A stretch of 64,000 nt of DNA from JANJUB01 sp031386985 (GCA_031386985.1 JANNCV010000028.1:26738-90737), one strand, 5' to 3'; positions 9,099-17,247 are shown, numbered from the stretch's first letter. The notes: generated by a model not told the origin, from the sequence alone. Program-made: numbers and translations.

Positions 9099-9127
9099 AT
9101 TATACCAGGTTTAGATTTTTTTGTCAA
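9099..9127 (-). promoter_or_regulatory. Consensus sigma-70 promoter for the Y RNA/rsr transcript
   Basis: Read on the minus strand, TTGACA (9122-9127) and TATAAT (9099-9104) are both perfect consensus with a 17-nt spacer. The predicted start is near 9092. It points away from the gene at 9183-9950 and into the non-coding region ahead of rsr. It is the strongest promoter I see in the window, as expected for an abundant small RNA. Confidence 0.88.
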
Positions 9128-9182
9128 GAGGCGATTCCAAATCACTTGAACTGAATAGCTCAAACAGCCGAATGAGTAAACG

Positions 9183-9950
9183 CTAATTTGTTTGGCTAAC
9201 CACCTGTTCTGCTTGAGCAATGTCATTTGCCGGTGCGAGGGACACCACATCCAGGTGGGTCGTGGCGTCTGATTCCGCCAAAGCCCGCTTGAATTCCTCT
9301 GCTGCGTCCAAAATCGCCTGTTGCCGCCGAGCAAACATCCCGCCGATAAGCATTCGCATGACGATCCCATAGTAGGCGGCCATCCCGAGAATCACCGCGC
9401 CCAGGCGAATCAATAGCGGCTGGGAATCCCACCCCATGAAGCCAACGAACAGCAAAAGCGGAAAGGTGGATAGGAACAGCGCGCCCCAGCCGTCGCTCGT
9501 CACTCGAAAGCGCGTACGACCCGCTTTTCCCGTGGCGGAAACGGTTGCGGCCATCAACTGTGCGTCGCCGGTCGTCCAGTCGTAGGTTTTGCCGACGGTG
9601 CTGATGTTTCCGGTCATTCCGAATCGCTTCCGGAGCGTGTGAATAAATTCGGCCCACATTTCGGCATCCACCTCGCCCTCGGTGGTGATGTCGAGTTCGG
9701 GGGAGATGGGGGCGCCGATGGCGCGCTCGATCCAATGTGTCTTCGGTTTCTCAGCGCCGGTTCGCATAGCCATATCTATCGCTTCGGGCGAAATCCCTAG
9801 GTCAATGGCCATCGCGCGAACCTGTTCTTCAGCAAGGCCACTAGAACTCGCAGGCACATCGTTGGCGTGATACGAAGCCGCTTGGCGCAGTAGCGCCAAA
9901 ACTTCCTTTTCCGTGTAAGTCCGGTTTGCCACGATTTCAATACGATTCAA
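9183..9950 (-). CDS. Two-pass membrane protein, unknown function
   Basis: 255 residues. The first 60 residues (TYTEKEVLALLRQAASY...LAEEQVRAMAIDLGISPEAI) form a short helical module that recurs at the N-terminus of diverse bacterial membrane proteins. Residues 80-145 look like a beta-rich soluble segment. Two hydrophobic helices follow (ALFLSTFPLLLFVGFMGW and LIRLGAVILGMAAYYGIVM). The start at 9950 is a TTG; a GTG at 9932 is also possible. It is divergent from the amidohydrolase. No function assigned. Confidence 0.65.
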   Translation of the reverse strand: MNRIEIVANRTYTEKEVLALLRQAASYHANDVPASSSGLAEEQVRAMAIDLGISPEAIDMAMRTGAEKPKTHWIERAIGAPISPELDITTEGEVDAEMWAEFIHTLRKRFGMTGNISTVGKTYDWTTGDAQLMAATVSATGKAGRTRFRVTSDGWGALFLSTFPLLLFVGFMGWDSQPLLIRLGAVILGMAAYYGIVMRMLIGGMFARRQQAILDAAEEFKRALAESDATTHLDVVSLAPANDIAQAEQVVSQTN

Positions 9951-9985
9951 CCCCCAGTTGAGTTGCAGGGCGGTAAATTAACACT

Positions 9986-11638
9986 ATGCTCCTCGCTCTT
10001 CTAACCGCTCTGGCTCCGCCTCCCGCTGATCTGATTTTGGATCATGCCACGCTTTGGACCAATGGGCGAACGATTCGTAATGCTACCATCGCGATTCGGG
10101 ACGGGCGATTTGTGAGCGTGGGGCGAGTTCGGGCCGACCTGGTTGGCCCCAACACCAAGGTTGTGGACGCCGCGAACAAAGTTGTTTTACCCGGCATGAT
10201 TGATTCGCACATGCACCTGATGCGCGGGGGGATTCGGCTGAACTCGCTGCTTTTGGCCGGGACGAAAGATCGGGCGGACTTCCTTCAAAGGATCGAGAAC
10301 TGGGCGGGAGGATTGCAGCCGGGGCAGTGGATTATTGGGTCGGGCTGGTCGGCGGATGGATGGCCGGACAAGGCTCAACCAACCCGAGAATGGCTGGACA
10401 AAGTGACGGGCGATCACCCTGCGGCTCTCACTCGAATGGATGGGCACAGCGTGCTCTTGAACTCAAAGGCCCTAGAATTGATGAAGATTACGAAGGATGG
10501 GCCGGCGAACCCGAATGGCGGGTCGGTGGATCGCGATGCCTCCGGTGAGCCGACCGGGCTGCTTCGAGAGACCGCGATGGGCTTGCTCCGGCTCCCCCCA
10601 ACAAGCCCCGATCAGATGTATGAATCGTTCAAGGTAGCGGTTCGGATGGCAAACTCGCTTGGCATAACGGCGGCAAGCGAAATCGGAAGCTCCGTTGATT
10701 ACGGTCATTATCGCCGGTACGCTCAGGCCGCTCCCACGATTCGGCTCTCCCTCTTTTCGACGGCTTCGAGTTGGACAAACGATGTCACGCTTGCCCAGGG
10801 ATTTTCGCCCGTCAGCGGCTGGGTTCAGGCGCGAGGTTTGAAGGGTTATATGGATGGAACGCTCGGCTCGCGCACTGCCTTCATGTTCGCCCCCTTTACT
10901 AAACCGCTACCCGATCAAACGAGCCCAACTGGCCTTGCTCGCCCCGGATTTGGAGATGGCACCTACGGTCGCGGAATAAAGAATGCCGCCGATGCTGGCC
11001 TTCAGGTGATCTTCCACGCTATTGGAGATCGGGCTAACTCTGAAACACTAAACCTGTACGAAACGAATGCAACCGGATTGAAGGATTTGCGATTTCGGGT
11101 TGAGCACTGCCAGCATCTCGCCCCGGCCGATATCCTCCGATTCGCCAAGTTGGGCGTCATCGCTTCGATGCAACCCTTTCACAAAGCCGACGACGGGCAG
11201 TATTGTGAAGAGGTCATTGGAACCGAGCGAAGCCAAACCAGCTACGCGTATAGGGACCTCCTGAAATCGGGTGCGGTTTTGGCATTTGGCTCCGATTGGC
11301 CGGTAGTTACGGCGAATCCTTGGCTCGGCATCGAGACGGCCGTGACGGGCCAGATTTTGACGGGGAAACCCTGGATGACTCACCAAAATATTACGGTGGA
11401 TCAGGCTCTCAAGGCGTACACGGTTTCGGGTGCATTTGCGATGGGAATGGAGCGCGAAATCGGACAGGTTGCGGTTGGTTTTCGAGCCGATTTCCTCATC
11501 ATGAACAGTTCGCCTTTTGAGCGAAAGGCGAACTGGGCGGCGATGGGACCGGAACGAGTTTGGGTAAATGGGAAGGAGATTCCTCTGGTCAAGGCCGGGA
11601 AAGAGGTGGATGGTGGGGCGGCGGATGATTGTGGATAA
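9986..11638 (+). CDS. Exported amidohydrolase, YtcJ-like (amidohydrolase_3)
   Basis: 550 residues starting with a short signal-like segment (MLLALLTALAPPPA). The metal-dependent amidohydrolase layout is clear: VVLPGMIDSHMHL (first HxH), GSGWSADGWPD, TRMDGHSVLLNSKAL, VIFHAIGDRANS (metal His), FRVEHCQHL, and a final LAFGSDWPV (catalytic Asp). The family hydrolyses amides of small or hydrophobic compounds; substrate cannot be predicted. TAAATT stands exactly 6 nt before the ATG with no Shine-Dalgarno, so a leaderless mRNA is likely. Confidence 0.9.
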   Translation: MLLALLTALAPPPADLILDHATLWTNGRTIRNATIAIRDGRFVSVGRVRADLVGPNTKVVDAANKVVLPGMIDSHMHLMRGGIRLNSLLLAGTKDRADFLQRIENWAGGLQPGQWIIGSGWSADGWPDKAQPTREWLDKVTGDHPAALTRMDGHSVLLNSKALELMKITKDGPANPNGGSVDRDASGEPTGLLRETAMGLLRLPPTSPDQMYESFKVAVRMANSLGITAASEIGSSVDYGHYRRYAQAAPTIRLSLFSTASSWTNDVTLAQGFSPVSGWVQARGLKGYMDGTLGSRTAFMFAPFTKPLPDQTSPTGLARPGFGDGTYGRGIKNAADAGLQVIFHAIGDRANSETLNLYETNATGLKDLRFRVEHCQHLAPADILRFAKLGVIASMQPFHKADDGQYCEEVIGTERSQTSYAYRDLLKSGAVLAFGSDWPVVTANPWLGIETAVTGQILTGKPWMTHQNITVDQALKAYTVSGAFAMGMEREIGQVAVGFRADFLIMNSSPFERKANWAAMGPERVWVNGKEIPLVKAGKEVDGGAADDCG

Positions 11639-11647
11639 ACTTGGTCT

Positions 11648-12097
11648 ATGCGTTTCATTCCGTTTCTAGCCCTCTTTATCGCCTGCGCCTTTCAATCGCA
11701 AAATAGTAAACAGGAGAAGACGATTCGTGGGGCATCGGGTCAAAACTCTATTGAAATCGAGTGTGAGGCTTCTGAAGTGAGCTTTGAGCGTTGGGGTGGC
11801 TCAGAGCATGCGGCAACACCCATTGTTACCAAGATTGCAATCAAGCAGGCCGGAAGGGGAGTCGGCGTGCCCTTCTCTGTTTACGCCGATTTAGCCGATC
11901 CACATGAGGCGTCGGTTGTTAAGATCAACTCAACAACCGTCAGATATGTCATCGTTGGTAGTGATGCTGGAGGCAGCTACAAATGCGTTATTCACGTTAA
12001 GGCCGGTCTTGTCGTTTCTCGAAGGGTATCTGACGGTGAGTTCCCTGATAATTTCTTTGAGGAAACCAGATATGTGAGTGTGCCCTTCAAAGACTAG
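11648..12097 (+). CDS. Small secreted protein, unknown
   Basis: 149 residues with signal peptide MRFIPFLALFIACAFQSQ. The mature part is beta-rich (EIECEASEVSFERWGG, VVKINSTTVRYVIVG, YKCVIHVKAGLVV) with no domain I recognise. TAAACT lies 6 nt before the ATG. Its stop codon overlaps the stop of the convergent dusC by a few bases. Confidence 0.6.
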   Translation: MRFIPFLALFIACAFQSQNSKQEKTIRGASGQNSIEIECEASEVSFERWGGSEHAATPIVTKIAIKQAGRGVGVPFSVYADLADPHEASVVKINSTTVRYVIVGSDAGGSYKCVIHVKAGLVVSRRVSDGEFPDNFFEETRYVSVPFKD

Positions 12098-13083
12098 TTA
12101 GCTGCGCCACTCCTCTTGAGCACATCGAAAAACTCCCCCAAATTCTGAGTAACCTTCAACTCATGGAACCCCTCAAACCCATGGATGTTCTGAGCGATCT
12201 TCATCCATTGTTTCAATCTTAAGAGCGACTTTACCGAGGGGCCGCCTTCGTGCTTTTCGATGAATGAAACCAACTGGCGAAATTGCTCAGCCCATTCGAA
12301 ACGAAAGGCAACCGTAGGCCCGATTCCTAGCTCAAACGCGATCAAATGGGGCAAGAGTGGATTTGCCAAAGCTCCGCGCCCAATCATAAAATGTCCGCAC
12401 CCGGTCTCATCTCGGCATCGCTGGAAGTCATCCAAACTCCAAATATCGCCATTGGCGATTACGGGCACACCGACCTGAGCCCGAACCCGGCGAAGTGGTG
12501 ACCAGTAAACGGGCGGCGCGTAGCCTTGGGTTCGGGTTCGGGCATGAATCGTCAGCCAAGAAGCCCCGCCTTCCACGGACATTTGCGCATTTTCATAAAT
12601 CGGCTCGACTGAGTCCCATCCTAGGCGCAGTTTCGCCGAAACCGGAATCTCATCAGGGATGGCAGATCGAACTGCCGAGACAATCTCGCGAATCCGACAA
12701 GGATGCAACAGAAGCGAGGCCCCGCCGTCATGGCGATTCACCGTTGGCGCGGGACACCCGAAATTAATGTCAATCGCTTTCGCTCCGGCCTTCCAAGCCG
12801 TAAGAGCCGACTGCGCCATTCGCCCCGGATCGCCGCCGAGGATTTGCACCTGAACGGGCATCCCGGTCGAGGTCAGCCCCCCGCTGGCTAGCTCCGGAAC
12901 CTCTCGCCGAAAAACTTTAGCCGGAATCGCCTCGGTGCTAACCCGCAGGAATTCGGTGACAGCGTACGAGAAAACCCCAAAAGAACCCTGAAAATCCCGC
13001 ATAGCCGCATCCGTAACCCCATCCATTGGGGCCAAAACAAGGGCGGGAGTGCGGGGATCAAGCAAGACCCCTAACCGTAGCAC
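12094..13083 (-). CDS. dusC: tRNA-dihydrouridine synthase, DusC-like
   Basis: 329 residues. FMN enzyme that reduces uridines in the tRNA D-loop. LAPMDGVTDAAM (FMN loop), FGCPAPTVNRHDGGA (catalytic Cys), KLRLGWDS, HARTRTQGY, NGDIWSLDDF and IGRGAL are all present. The YAVTEFLRVSTEAIPAKVFRR segment and the LKQWM C-terminal helix resemble E. coli DusC (U16) more than DusB. The start is a GTG at 13083 with no other start codon nearby. A diverged copy of its first 28 codons lies at 16250-16335. Confidence 0.88.
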   Translation of the reverse strand: MLRLGVLLDPRTPALVLAPMDGVTDAAMRDFQGSFGVFSYAVTEFLRVSTEAIPAKVFRREVPELASGGLTSTGMPVQVQILGGDPGRMAQSALTAWKAGAKAIDINFGCPAPTVNRHDGGASLLLHPCRIREIVSAVRSAIPDEIPVSAKLRLGWDSVEPIYENAQMSVEGGASWLTIHARTRTQGYAPPVYWSPLRRVRAQVGVPVIANGDIWSLDDFQRCRDETGCGHFMIGRGALANPLLPHLIAFELGIGPTVAFRFEWAEQFRQLVSFIEKHEGGPSVKSLLRLKQWMKIAQNIHGFEGFHELKVTQNLGEFFDVLKRSGAAN

Positions 13084-13099
13084 ATCTCGTCACAATTGC

Positions 13100-13543
13100 T
13101 TAACTCAGTTGTTGACGCGTGATCTCATGCCGAAAGGCAAACAACTGATCGAGTTGTCTCGAAATCATCAGTTTCTCAAGGATGCCACCGAAAATCCCGA
13201 GTGGTGGTTCGTATTCAATCGTGTCAATGATCTTGGTTCCATCCTCGTGTTCAACGAACTCATGCGAGTGAGTCCAACTCTTAAACGGGCCTCTAAGAGC
13301 AGTATCTCGGAACCGAGCCGGCGCCGCAACTTCTGAAATCACCGCGTCCCAGCGCATCCAAAAAGGGCCTAGTCCGAACTTCAATCGGTGGGTTGCCCCT
13401 TCCGTCACTTCAATCTCAGTCGGGTCAAAGCGTAACCTCCGGTTTGGCGGAGTCAGAAGAACTAGCGCGGCCACATTTGAGTGGAAACGCCAGACCGTCT
13501 CGACATCCGCCCTTACGACGATTTCATACCTTTTTCGCGTCAT
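13100..13543 (-). CDS. SRPBCC (START-like) ligand-binding protein
   Basis: 147 residues with the helix-grip pattern: an opening strand with VRADVETVWRFHSNV, a central GLGPFWMRWDAVISEV, and FRDTALRGPFKSWTHSHEFVEHEDGTKIIDTIEYEPPLG, typical of SRPBCC proteins related to cell-division inhibitor and cyclase-like families. Cytoplasmic; it binds a hydrophobic ligand in a central cavity. It overlaps the preceding gene by ATGA, so translation is probably coupled. Confidence 0.8.
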   Translation of the reverse strand: MTRKRYEIVVRADVETVWRFHSNVAALVLLTPPNRRLRFDPTEIEVTEGATHRLKFGLGPFWMRWDAVISEVAAPARFRDTALRGPFKSWTHSHEFVEHEDGTKIIDTIEYEPPLGIFGGILEKLMISRQLDQLFAFRHEITRQQLS

Positions 13544-14043
13544 TTGATCTTTGCTGAGTCGACCATTCGCTTAAAGATTGCGACATACTCCGACTCTTGT
13601 TCCCGTGAAGGAATCTTCACAGAGAGAGCCAGCGCTTTGCCTGCATTGTTTTTCAAGAGGGTGTACCTTCGATCGGCGAACCCTTCGCTGTTAGTAACGT
13701 TGAAGCTCATGCATTCAAATCCTTGCTTTGTCTTACCTGTTTTGAATGGCGATGCGACCCCCTTTTCCTCGCGTTGGATGAAGAAGAGACTCGTTTCGTA
13801 CAGTTCGTCCCAACTAGCCGTTGTCGGACCGGCCGTCATCGCGCCAATCTTTCCAAAACCGGCTTTAGGCGTTATGTCGCGAGCACCCCAAGGAGTCTCT
13901 TTCCCGAAGTTCCATCCTTCGGGGATCTCAAAGGAGTACCCAGGCGTATCGATTTGCGTGAACTTCATCTTGGCGGGCGTCTTAGATGTTTGAATACTGA
14001 GTGCGGCTATTGAAACTGCCGCAACCGAGAATAAGCTAATCAT
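13540..14043 (-). CDS. Secreted protein of unknown function
   Basis: 167 residues with signal peptide MISLFSVAAVSIAALSIQ. The mature part resembles small periplasmic domains with an N-terminal YSFEIPEGWN block and a C-terminal helix (YVAIFKRMVDSAKIK), as seen in PsbP-like or DUF1795-type folds. A good Shine-Dalgarno (AGGAG, 8 nt) fixes the start. It lies downstream of the fasciclin gene, separated by a stable hairpin, so it may be partly co-transcribed with it. Confidence 0.65.
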   Translation of the reverse strand: MISLFSVAAVSIAALSIQTSKTPAKMKFTQIDTPGYSFEIPEGWNFGKETPWGARDITPKAGFGKIGAMTAGPTTASWDELYETSLFFIQREEKGVASPFKTGKTKQGFECMSFNVTNSEGFADRRYTLLKNNAGKALALSVKIPSREQESEYVAIFKRMVDSAKIK

Positions 14044-14060
14044 TTTTGTCTCCTGTCATA

Positions 14061-14087
14061 GCTCCCTCCTGGTCTTCAGGAGGGAGC
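14061..14087. terminator. Hairpin between the fasciclin gene and 13540-14043
   Basis: An 11-bp perfect stem GCTCCCTCCTG/CAGGAGGGAGC with a 5-nt loop. There is no clear T-run, so it may attenuate rather than end transcription from the light-controlled fasciclin promoter. Confidence 0.6.
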
Positions 14088-14097
14088 AAAGTGGTTG

Positions 14098-14604
14098 TTA
14101 CTTCGGCAATAGAACGGTATCGATCACGTGGATCACACCGTTTGTGCAGAGAATGTCAGTCTTTACAACTTTAGACTTGTTGATGTAAACCCCATGCTTG
14201 TTCTTGACTGAAACCGACTTTCCGTTGACGGTCTTAACCTTGGTGCCGTTGTTCAAACCCATAACGTCTTTGGCCAAAACCTTGCCAGAAACCACGTGAT
14301 ACGTGAGAATGGCGATAAGCTTCTCCTTGTTCTCTGGCTTGAGCAACATGGCGATCGTTCCGGGCTTGCTCTTCTCAAGTTTCTCAAAAGCGGCGTCCGT
14401 TGGAGCAAAAACCGTAAACGGGCCTTTACCCTTGAGAGTGTCAACAAGGCCAGCGGCTTGGACAGCGGCAACGAGGGTTGTGAAGCCTTTGGCTCCAACG
14501 GCTGTATCTACGATATCAGCTGCAGGTGTTCGATTGCCCGCAAATGCCGAAGCAACCATGGTAAGACCGATCAAAGCGATTGAAACTGTTTTAGCGATTT
14601 TCAT
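14098..14604 (-). CDS. Secreted fasciclin-domain protein under CarH-type operator
   Basis: 168 residues. Signal peptide MKIAKTVSIALIGLTMVASAFA is followed by a single FAS1 domain: DIVDTAVGAKGFTTLVAAVQAAGL, GPFTVFAPTDAAFEKL (H1 motif), LTYHVVSGKVLAKDV (YH motif) and TNGVIHVIDTVLLP (H2 motif). FAS1 proteins act in adhesion, biofilm or surface binding. The start has AAGGAAAAA upstream. Its promoter carries three 11-bp-spaced repeats matching the carH operator next door, so expression should be repressed by CarH in the dark and released by light. Confidence 0.9.
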   Translation of the reverse strand: MKIAKTVSIALIGLTMVASAFAGNRTPAADIVDTAVGAKGFTTLVAAVQAAGLVDTLKGKGPFTVFAPTDAAFEKLEKSKPGTIAMLLKPENKEKLIAILTYHVVSGKVLAKDVMGLNNGTKVKTVNGKSVSVKNKHGVYINKSKVVKTDILCTNGVIHVIDTVLLPK

Positions 14605-14663
14605 TTTTTTCCTTTTTCCTTTGTTGCTCTAGTTTCAAGATTGATTCTTGGCAACACGAAAGT

Positions 14664-14705
14664 ATTGTATCGCATGTGTCTAAGTTTTGTCAAGCCCATG
14701 TCTAA
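14664..14705 (-). promoter_or_regulatory. Fasciclin promoter with three CarH operator repeats
   Basis: On the minus strand: TTGACA (14688-14693), 18-nt spacer, TACAAT (14664-14669). On the plus strand TGTCTAA, TGTCAAG and TGTCTAA start at 14677, 14688 and 14699, exactly 11 bp apart. Read in reverse they are TAGACA, TTGACA, TAGACA, matching the nTnnACAn direct-repeat pattern reported for Thermus CarH. The middle repeat is the -35 box, which explains repression by occlusion. Confidence 0.85.
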
Positions 14706-14756
14706 CTATTTTTGAGAAAATGTGTTTCAATGGATAAGAATGAGCCACCAGAACCC

Positions 14757-14786
14757 TTGACAAAACATAGACGTTTGGTTTACAAT
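14757..14786 (+). promoter_or_regulatory. carH promoter with three CarH operator repeats (autoregulation)
   Basis: TTGACA (14757-14762), 18-nt spacer, TACAAT (14781-14786). TTGACA, TAGACG and TTTACA start at 14757, 14768 and 14779, again 11 bp apart, and cover the whole promoter. The arrangement mirrors the fasciclin promoter. The predicted transcript start is only a few bases before the carH ATG at 14800. Confidence 0.85.
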
Positions 14787-14799
14787 ATGCTCAGACGCG

Positions 14800-15720
14800 A
14801 TGGGATTGCAATACACAATGAAGGCGGTTGAGGCTCTCACCGGCGTAAACCAACACACAATAAGAGCATGGGAAAGGCGTCACAACGCCTTCTCACCTTC
14901 CCGCACAGGCTCCAATCGTCGCACCTTTGGCGAAGAAGATATCGTCCGCCTGACCCTTCTGAGGGACCTCGTAGCCAGGGGCCACAGCATTGGTCAAATC
15001 GCGAGCATGACCACTCAGCAGCTTCAAGAAAGCCAGATTTCTTCACGCGAGAAAGCCGTCACACATGCGCCAATAGATCAAAGCAACTTCAACGATACTG
15101 CGCTATCGGCCTTGAAACTGATGGACACGGCGGGATTAACTAAGACGCTCAATCGGGCCGTGGCAACCCTCGGGGTTTGGCCGGTGCTTGAAGAAGTAGT
15201 CGTCCCATTGATCGCTTCAATCGAGGATGGGTGGGAGGATTCAACACTTTCGATAGCTCATGAGCACGCAGCTTCCGCAGTTATCAGGTCTTTTCTGGAA
15301 GAGACTAGGAGATCGTTGGTTGTTGATCCTTCTGCACCGCGGATTCTTATTACCACCCCCAAAAACCAAATCCACGAACTAGGCGCATCCATCGTCGCCG
15401 TCATTGCCGCCCTGGAATCGTGGAATGTGACTTATCTAGGACCCAACCTACCAGCATCTGAGATCGTCAGAGCAGCCCAACAGTGTTCCGCTCAAGCCCT
15501 CGCTCTTAGTGTCGTTTACCCCTTGAGCGACCCCGACCTAACTACCGAATTTGCTTCCATCAGGGCTGGATTAGGGAATGACTTCCCGATCTTGATCGGC
15601 GGGCGTGCCGCGGCAAGCTATCACCGTGAGATTGATGGAATTCAAGCGCTACTTGTTCAACCTTTGTCTGAAGTTAGGTCGCATTTGGGAAGGATTTTTA
15701 CCGAGTGCCTAAAATCGTAA
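14800..15720 (+). CDS. carH: CarH/LitR-type adenosylcobalamin photoreceptor repressor
   Basis: 306 residues. The MerR-type winged helix (residues 4-70: YTMKAVEALTGVNQHTIRAWERR) is followed by a four-helix B12-capping bundle with the CarH signature Wx9EH (Trp145, Glu155, His156) and a Rossmann B12-binding domain with IHELGA (His192, the lower axial ligand). In the dark AdoCbl-bound CarH forms a tetramer on 11-bp repeats; green or blue light cleaves the Co-C bond and releases DNA. The start at 14800 keeps the whole MerR helix. Two adjacent operators show that it controls itself and the fasciclin gene. The next gene overlaps its end. Confidence 0.93.
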   Translation: MGLQYTMKAVEALTGVNQHTIRAWERRHNAFSPSRTGSNRRTFGEEDIVRLTLLRDLVARGHSIGQIASMTTQQLQESQISSREKAVTHAPIDQSNFNDTALSALKLMDTAGLTKTLNRAVATLGVWPVLEEVVVPLIASIEDGWEDSTLSIAHEHAASAVIRSFLEETRRSLVVDPSAPRILITTPKNQIHELGASIVAVIAALESWNVTYLGPNLPASEIVRAAQQCSAQALALSVVYPLSDPDLTTEFASIRAGLGNDFPILIGGRAAASYHREIDGIQALLVQPLSEVRSHLGRIFTECLKS

Positions 15721-16214
15721 CCGTAATCGTCAACGACCTAATGCAGCAGGGTTATGTCTACAAACGTATTCGCCCGATGGGTTTGGATTTTGATCCAGAG
15801 TTCACTCCCGAACTCACACCGAAGCAGATGCTAGAGCTGGGAGTCTTTGGTGGCAAGTATCTAACCGACTGCAAAGGTGAATTCCCAACCGAATGGTTCG
15901 AAAACGCAAAACTCTGCCCATCTCATCGAGATGACCATTTAAACTTTTTCGGGGTCAACGCTTCGCAACCTCTCGCGGTGTGGCGAGAGAAGGGATGGAT
16001 TCACCGTGATGATCCTCGCGGCTGGTTTCAATGGTATTGCCGCTACTATTCGGGGCGAAGGCATGAAGACGATGCTCGCCAGATCAAGCGTTGGAAAGCC
16101 ATGGTCCGCCACATAGCCCAGATAAGGAAGAACTGCTACGAAGGCGACTTAAGCTGTCGAAGGAAACAGCGTCAAGCTCTCTTGCATTGGGCTTTTGATT
16201 CCCGTAAGTTCTAG
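15705..16214 (+). CDS. Conserved uncharacterised protein coupled to carH
   Basis: 169 residues from a GTG at 15705 that overlaps the last 16 bases of carH, so the two are co-transcribed and coupled. The sequence is motif-rich and looks strongly conserved: FDPEFTPELTPKQMLELGVF, GGKYLTDCKGEFPTEWFENA, FFGVNASQPLAVWREKGWI, DDPRGWFQWYCRYYSGRR, DARQIKRWKAMVRHIAQI, RQRQALLHWAFDSRK. No enzyme family is obvious to me. I recall similar strings in proteins of plants and fungi, which would fit a light- or photolyase-related role, but this is memory and not a search. Soluble, no signal peptide. Confidence 0.75.
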   Translation: MPKIVTVIVNDLMQQGYVYKRIRPMGLDFDPEFTPELTPKQMLELGVFGGKYLTDCKGEFPTEWFENAKLCPSHRDDHLNFFGVNASQPLAVWREKGWIHRDDPRGWFQWYCRYYSGRRHEDDARQIKRWKAMVRHIAQIRKNCYEGDLSCRRKQRQALLHWAFDSRKF

Positions 16215-16249
16215 AAAACAAACTAAGCCTTTGCCCAAATCCTGTCAGT

Positions 16250-16335
16250 GGCGCAGCAATACCGTCCTCCGGACACCGGAGCCAAACCAAGGCAGGTTTG
16301 TTCGGATCAAGCACGACAACTAAACGGTAGCACAT
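16250..16335 (-). pseudogene. Fragment similar to the 5' end of dusC
   Basis: Read on the minus strand this gives CYRLVVVLDPNKPALVW, next to dusC LRLGVLLDPRTPALVL. The first 30 bases (TGTGCTAC.GTT..., GTGCTTGATCC against TTGCTTGATCC) are closest and similarity fades downstream. It looks like an old partial duplication. Together with dusC it brackets the 13.1-16.2 kb carH/fasciclin segment. Confidence 0.5.
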
Positions 16336-16446
16336 TCAGCCCGGCGATTCCCCTTCCCTAAAAAAGGAGAGGGGCAAACCGTTTCCGATTCGCCCCTACT
16401 CATGGCCCAAGAAATTAATCGGCGAGCCCCGAAAATTTCTTTAGGG

Positions 16447-17121
16447 CTACCCCGTAACCGTGCCCTTGGCGGGATCGCTCCAGGGGCCGAGTTCGCCTTT
16501 CGTGGTCTCAAATGCGCCGCGATACCAAATGTCTTTGCCTACGTGCTCCGCCGCGATGTCCCAATCGTAGGGAGCCGCCGTATCGGAAGCGAGATAGTTC
16601 ATGTCTTCGATGCCGGGGCAAGGCGAGCCGACGGGAACGATCGCATAAACAAGCCGAATCGCCCGCGCCCAAGTTGGTTTGCCTTTCCGGAATTGGCCCT
16701 CATCCGTCAACCGTCCAAATCCGATTGTATGATGCTGGGGATAGCTCGTGCCCACGGTAATCACCGCTTGATCCGTTCCCGGAATACTTGGCGAGCGAAC
16801 CGTATCGCGCGGAGGCCAACCGAGCGAAGCGCGCATCGCATCCGTAAAGTTTGGATTAGCTTCGAGTTGAGCATGTACGATTTGGAGGTCATCCTCGACC
16901 GCATTTTTGGACGCATCCTTGGTTTGGCGAGCTGAGAACGACGCGAGTTGCTGAGTGTGATGGTCAGAAAGGTCGGAGGAGTACGTTGTTTTCGACGCAA
17001 TCAACGCGTCATCAAACGTCGCGGGCAATCCTAGCGCCGTCATCACCCCGGGAAGGGCGACCAAAAGTGCAGTCAGATAGGCTTCGAAATCGTCGTCGCC
17101 ACGGGGGAAGTAAGTTGCCAT
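16447..17121 (-). CDS. Hypothetical protein, cytoplasmic
   Basis: 224 residues when started at the ATG at 17121 (MATYFPRGDDDFEAYL), which has AAGGAGG 12 nt upstream. A longer frame to 17220 lacks a start signal. The helical N-terminal half (residues 1-90, RQTKDASKNAVEDDLQIVHAQLEANPNFTDAMRASLGW) resembles proteins that pair such a helical part with a C-terminal beta domain in Verrucomicrobia-type genomes. No signal peptide. Function unknown. A 21-bp tandem repeat array lies just upstream. Confidence 0.6.
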   Translation of the reverse strand: MATYFPRGDDDFEAYLTALLVALPGVMTALGLPATFDDALIASKTTYSSDLSDHHTQQLASFSARQTKDASKNAVEDDLQIVHAQLEANPNFTDAMRASLGWPPRDTVRSPSIPGTDQAVITVGTSYPQHHTIGFGRLTDEGQFRKGKPTWARAIRLVYAIVPVGSPCPGIEDMNYLASDTAAPYDWDIAAEHVGKDIWYRGAFETTKGELGPWSDPAKGTVTG

Positions 17122-17247
17122 TTTAGGGTGGTCCTCCTTGGCCTGTCGGAGGCCAGTTCGCGATTTGTACCGCATGAGATCATCGAATTTCAAGGGAGTT
17201 TTCCCACATTTTCGAAACATTCACCCTCGCGACTTTCCGGGCAGCTG

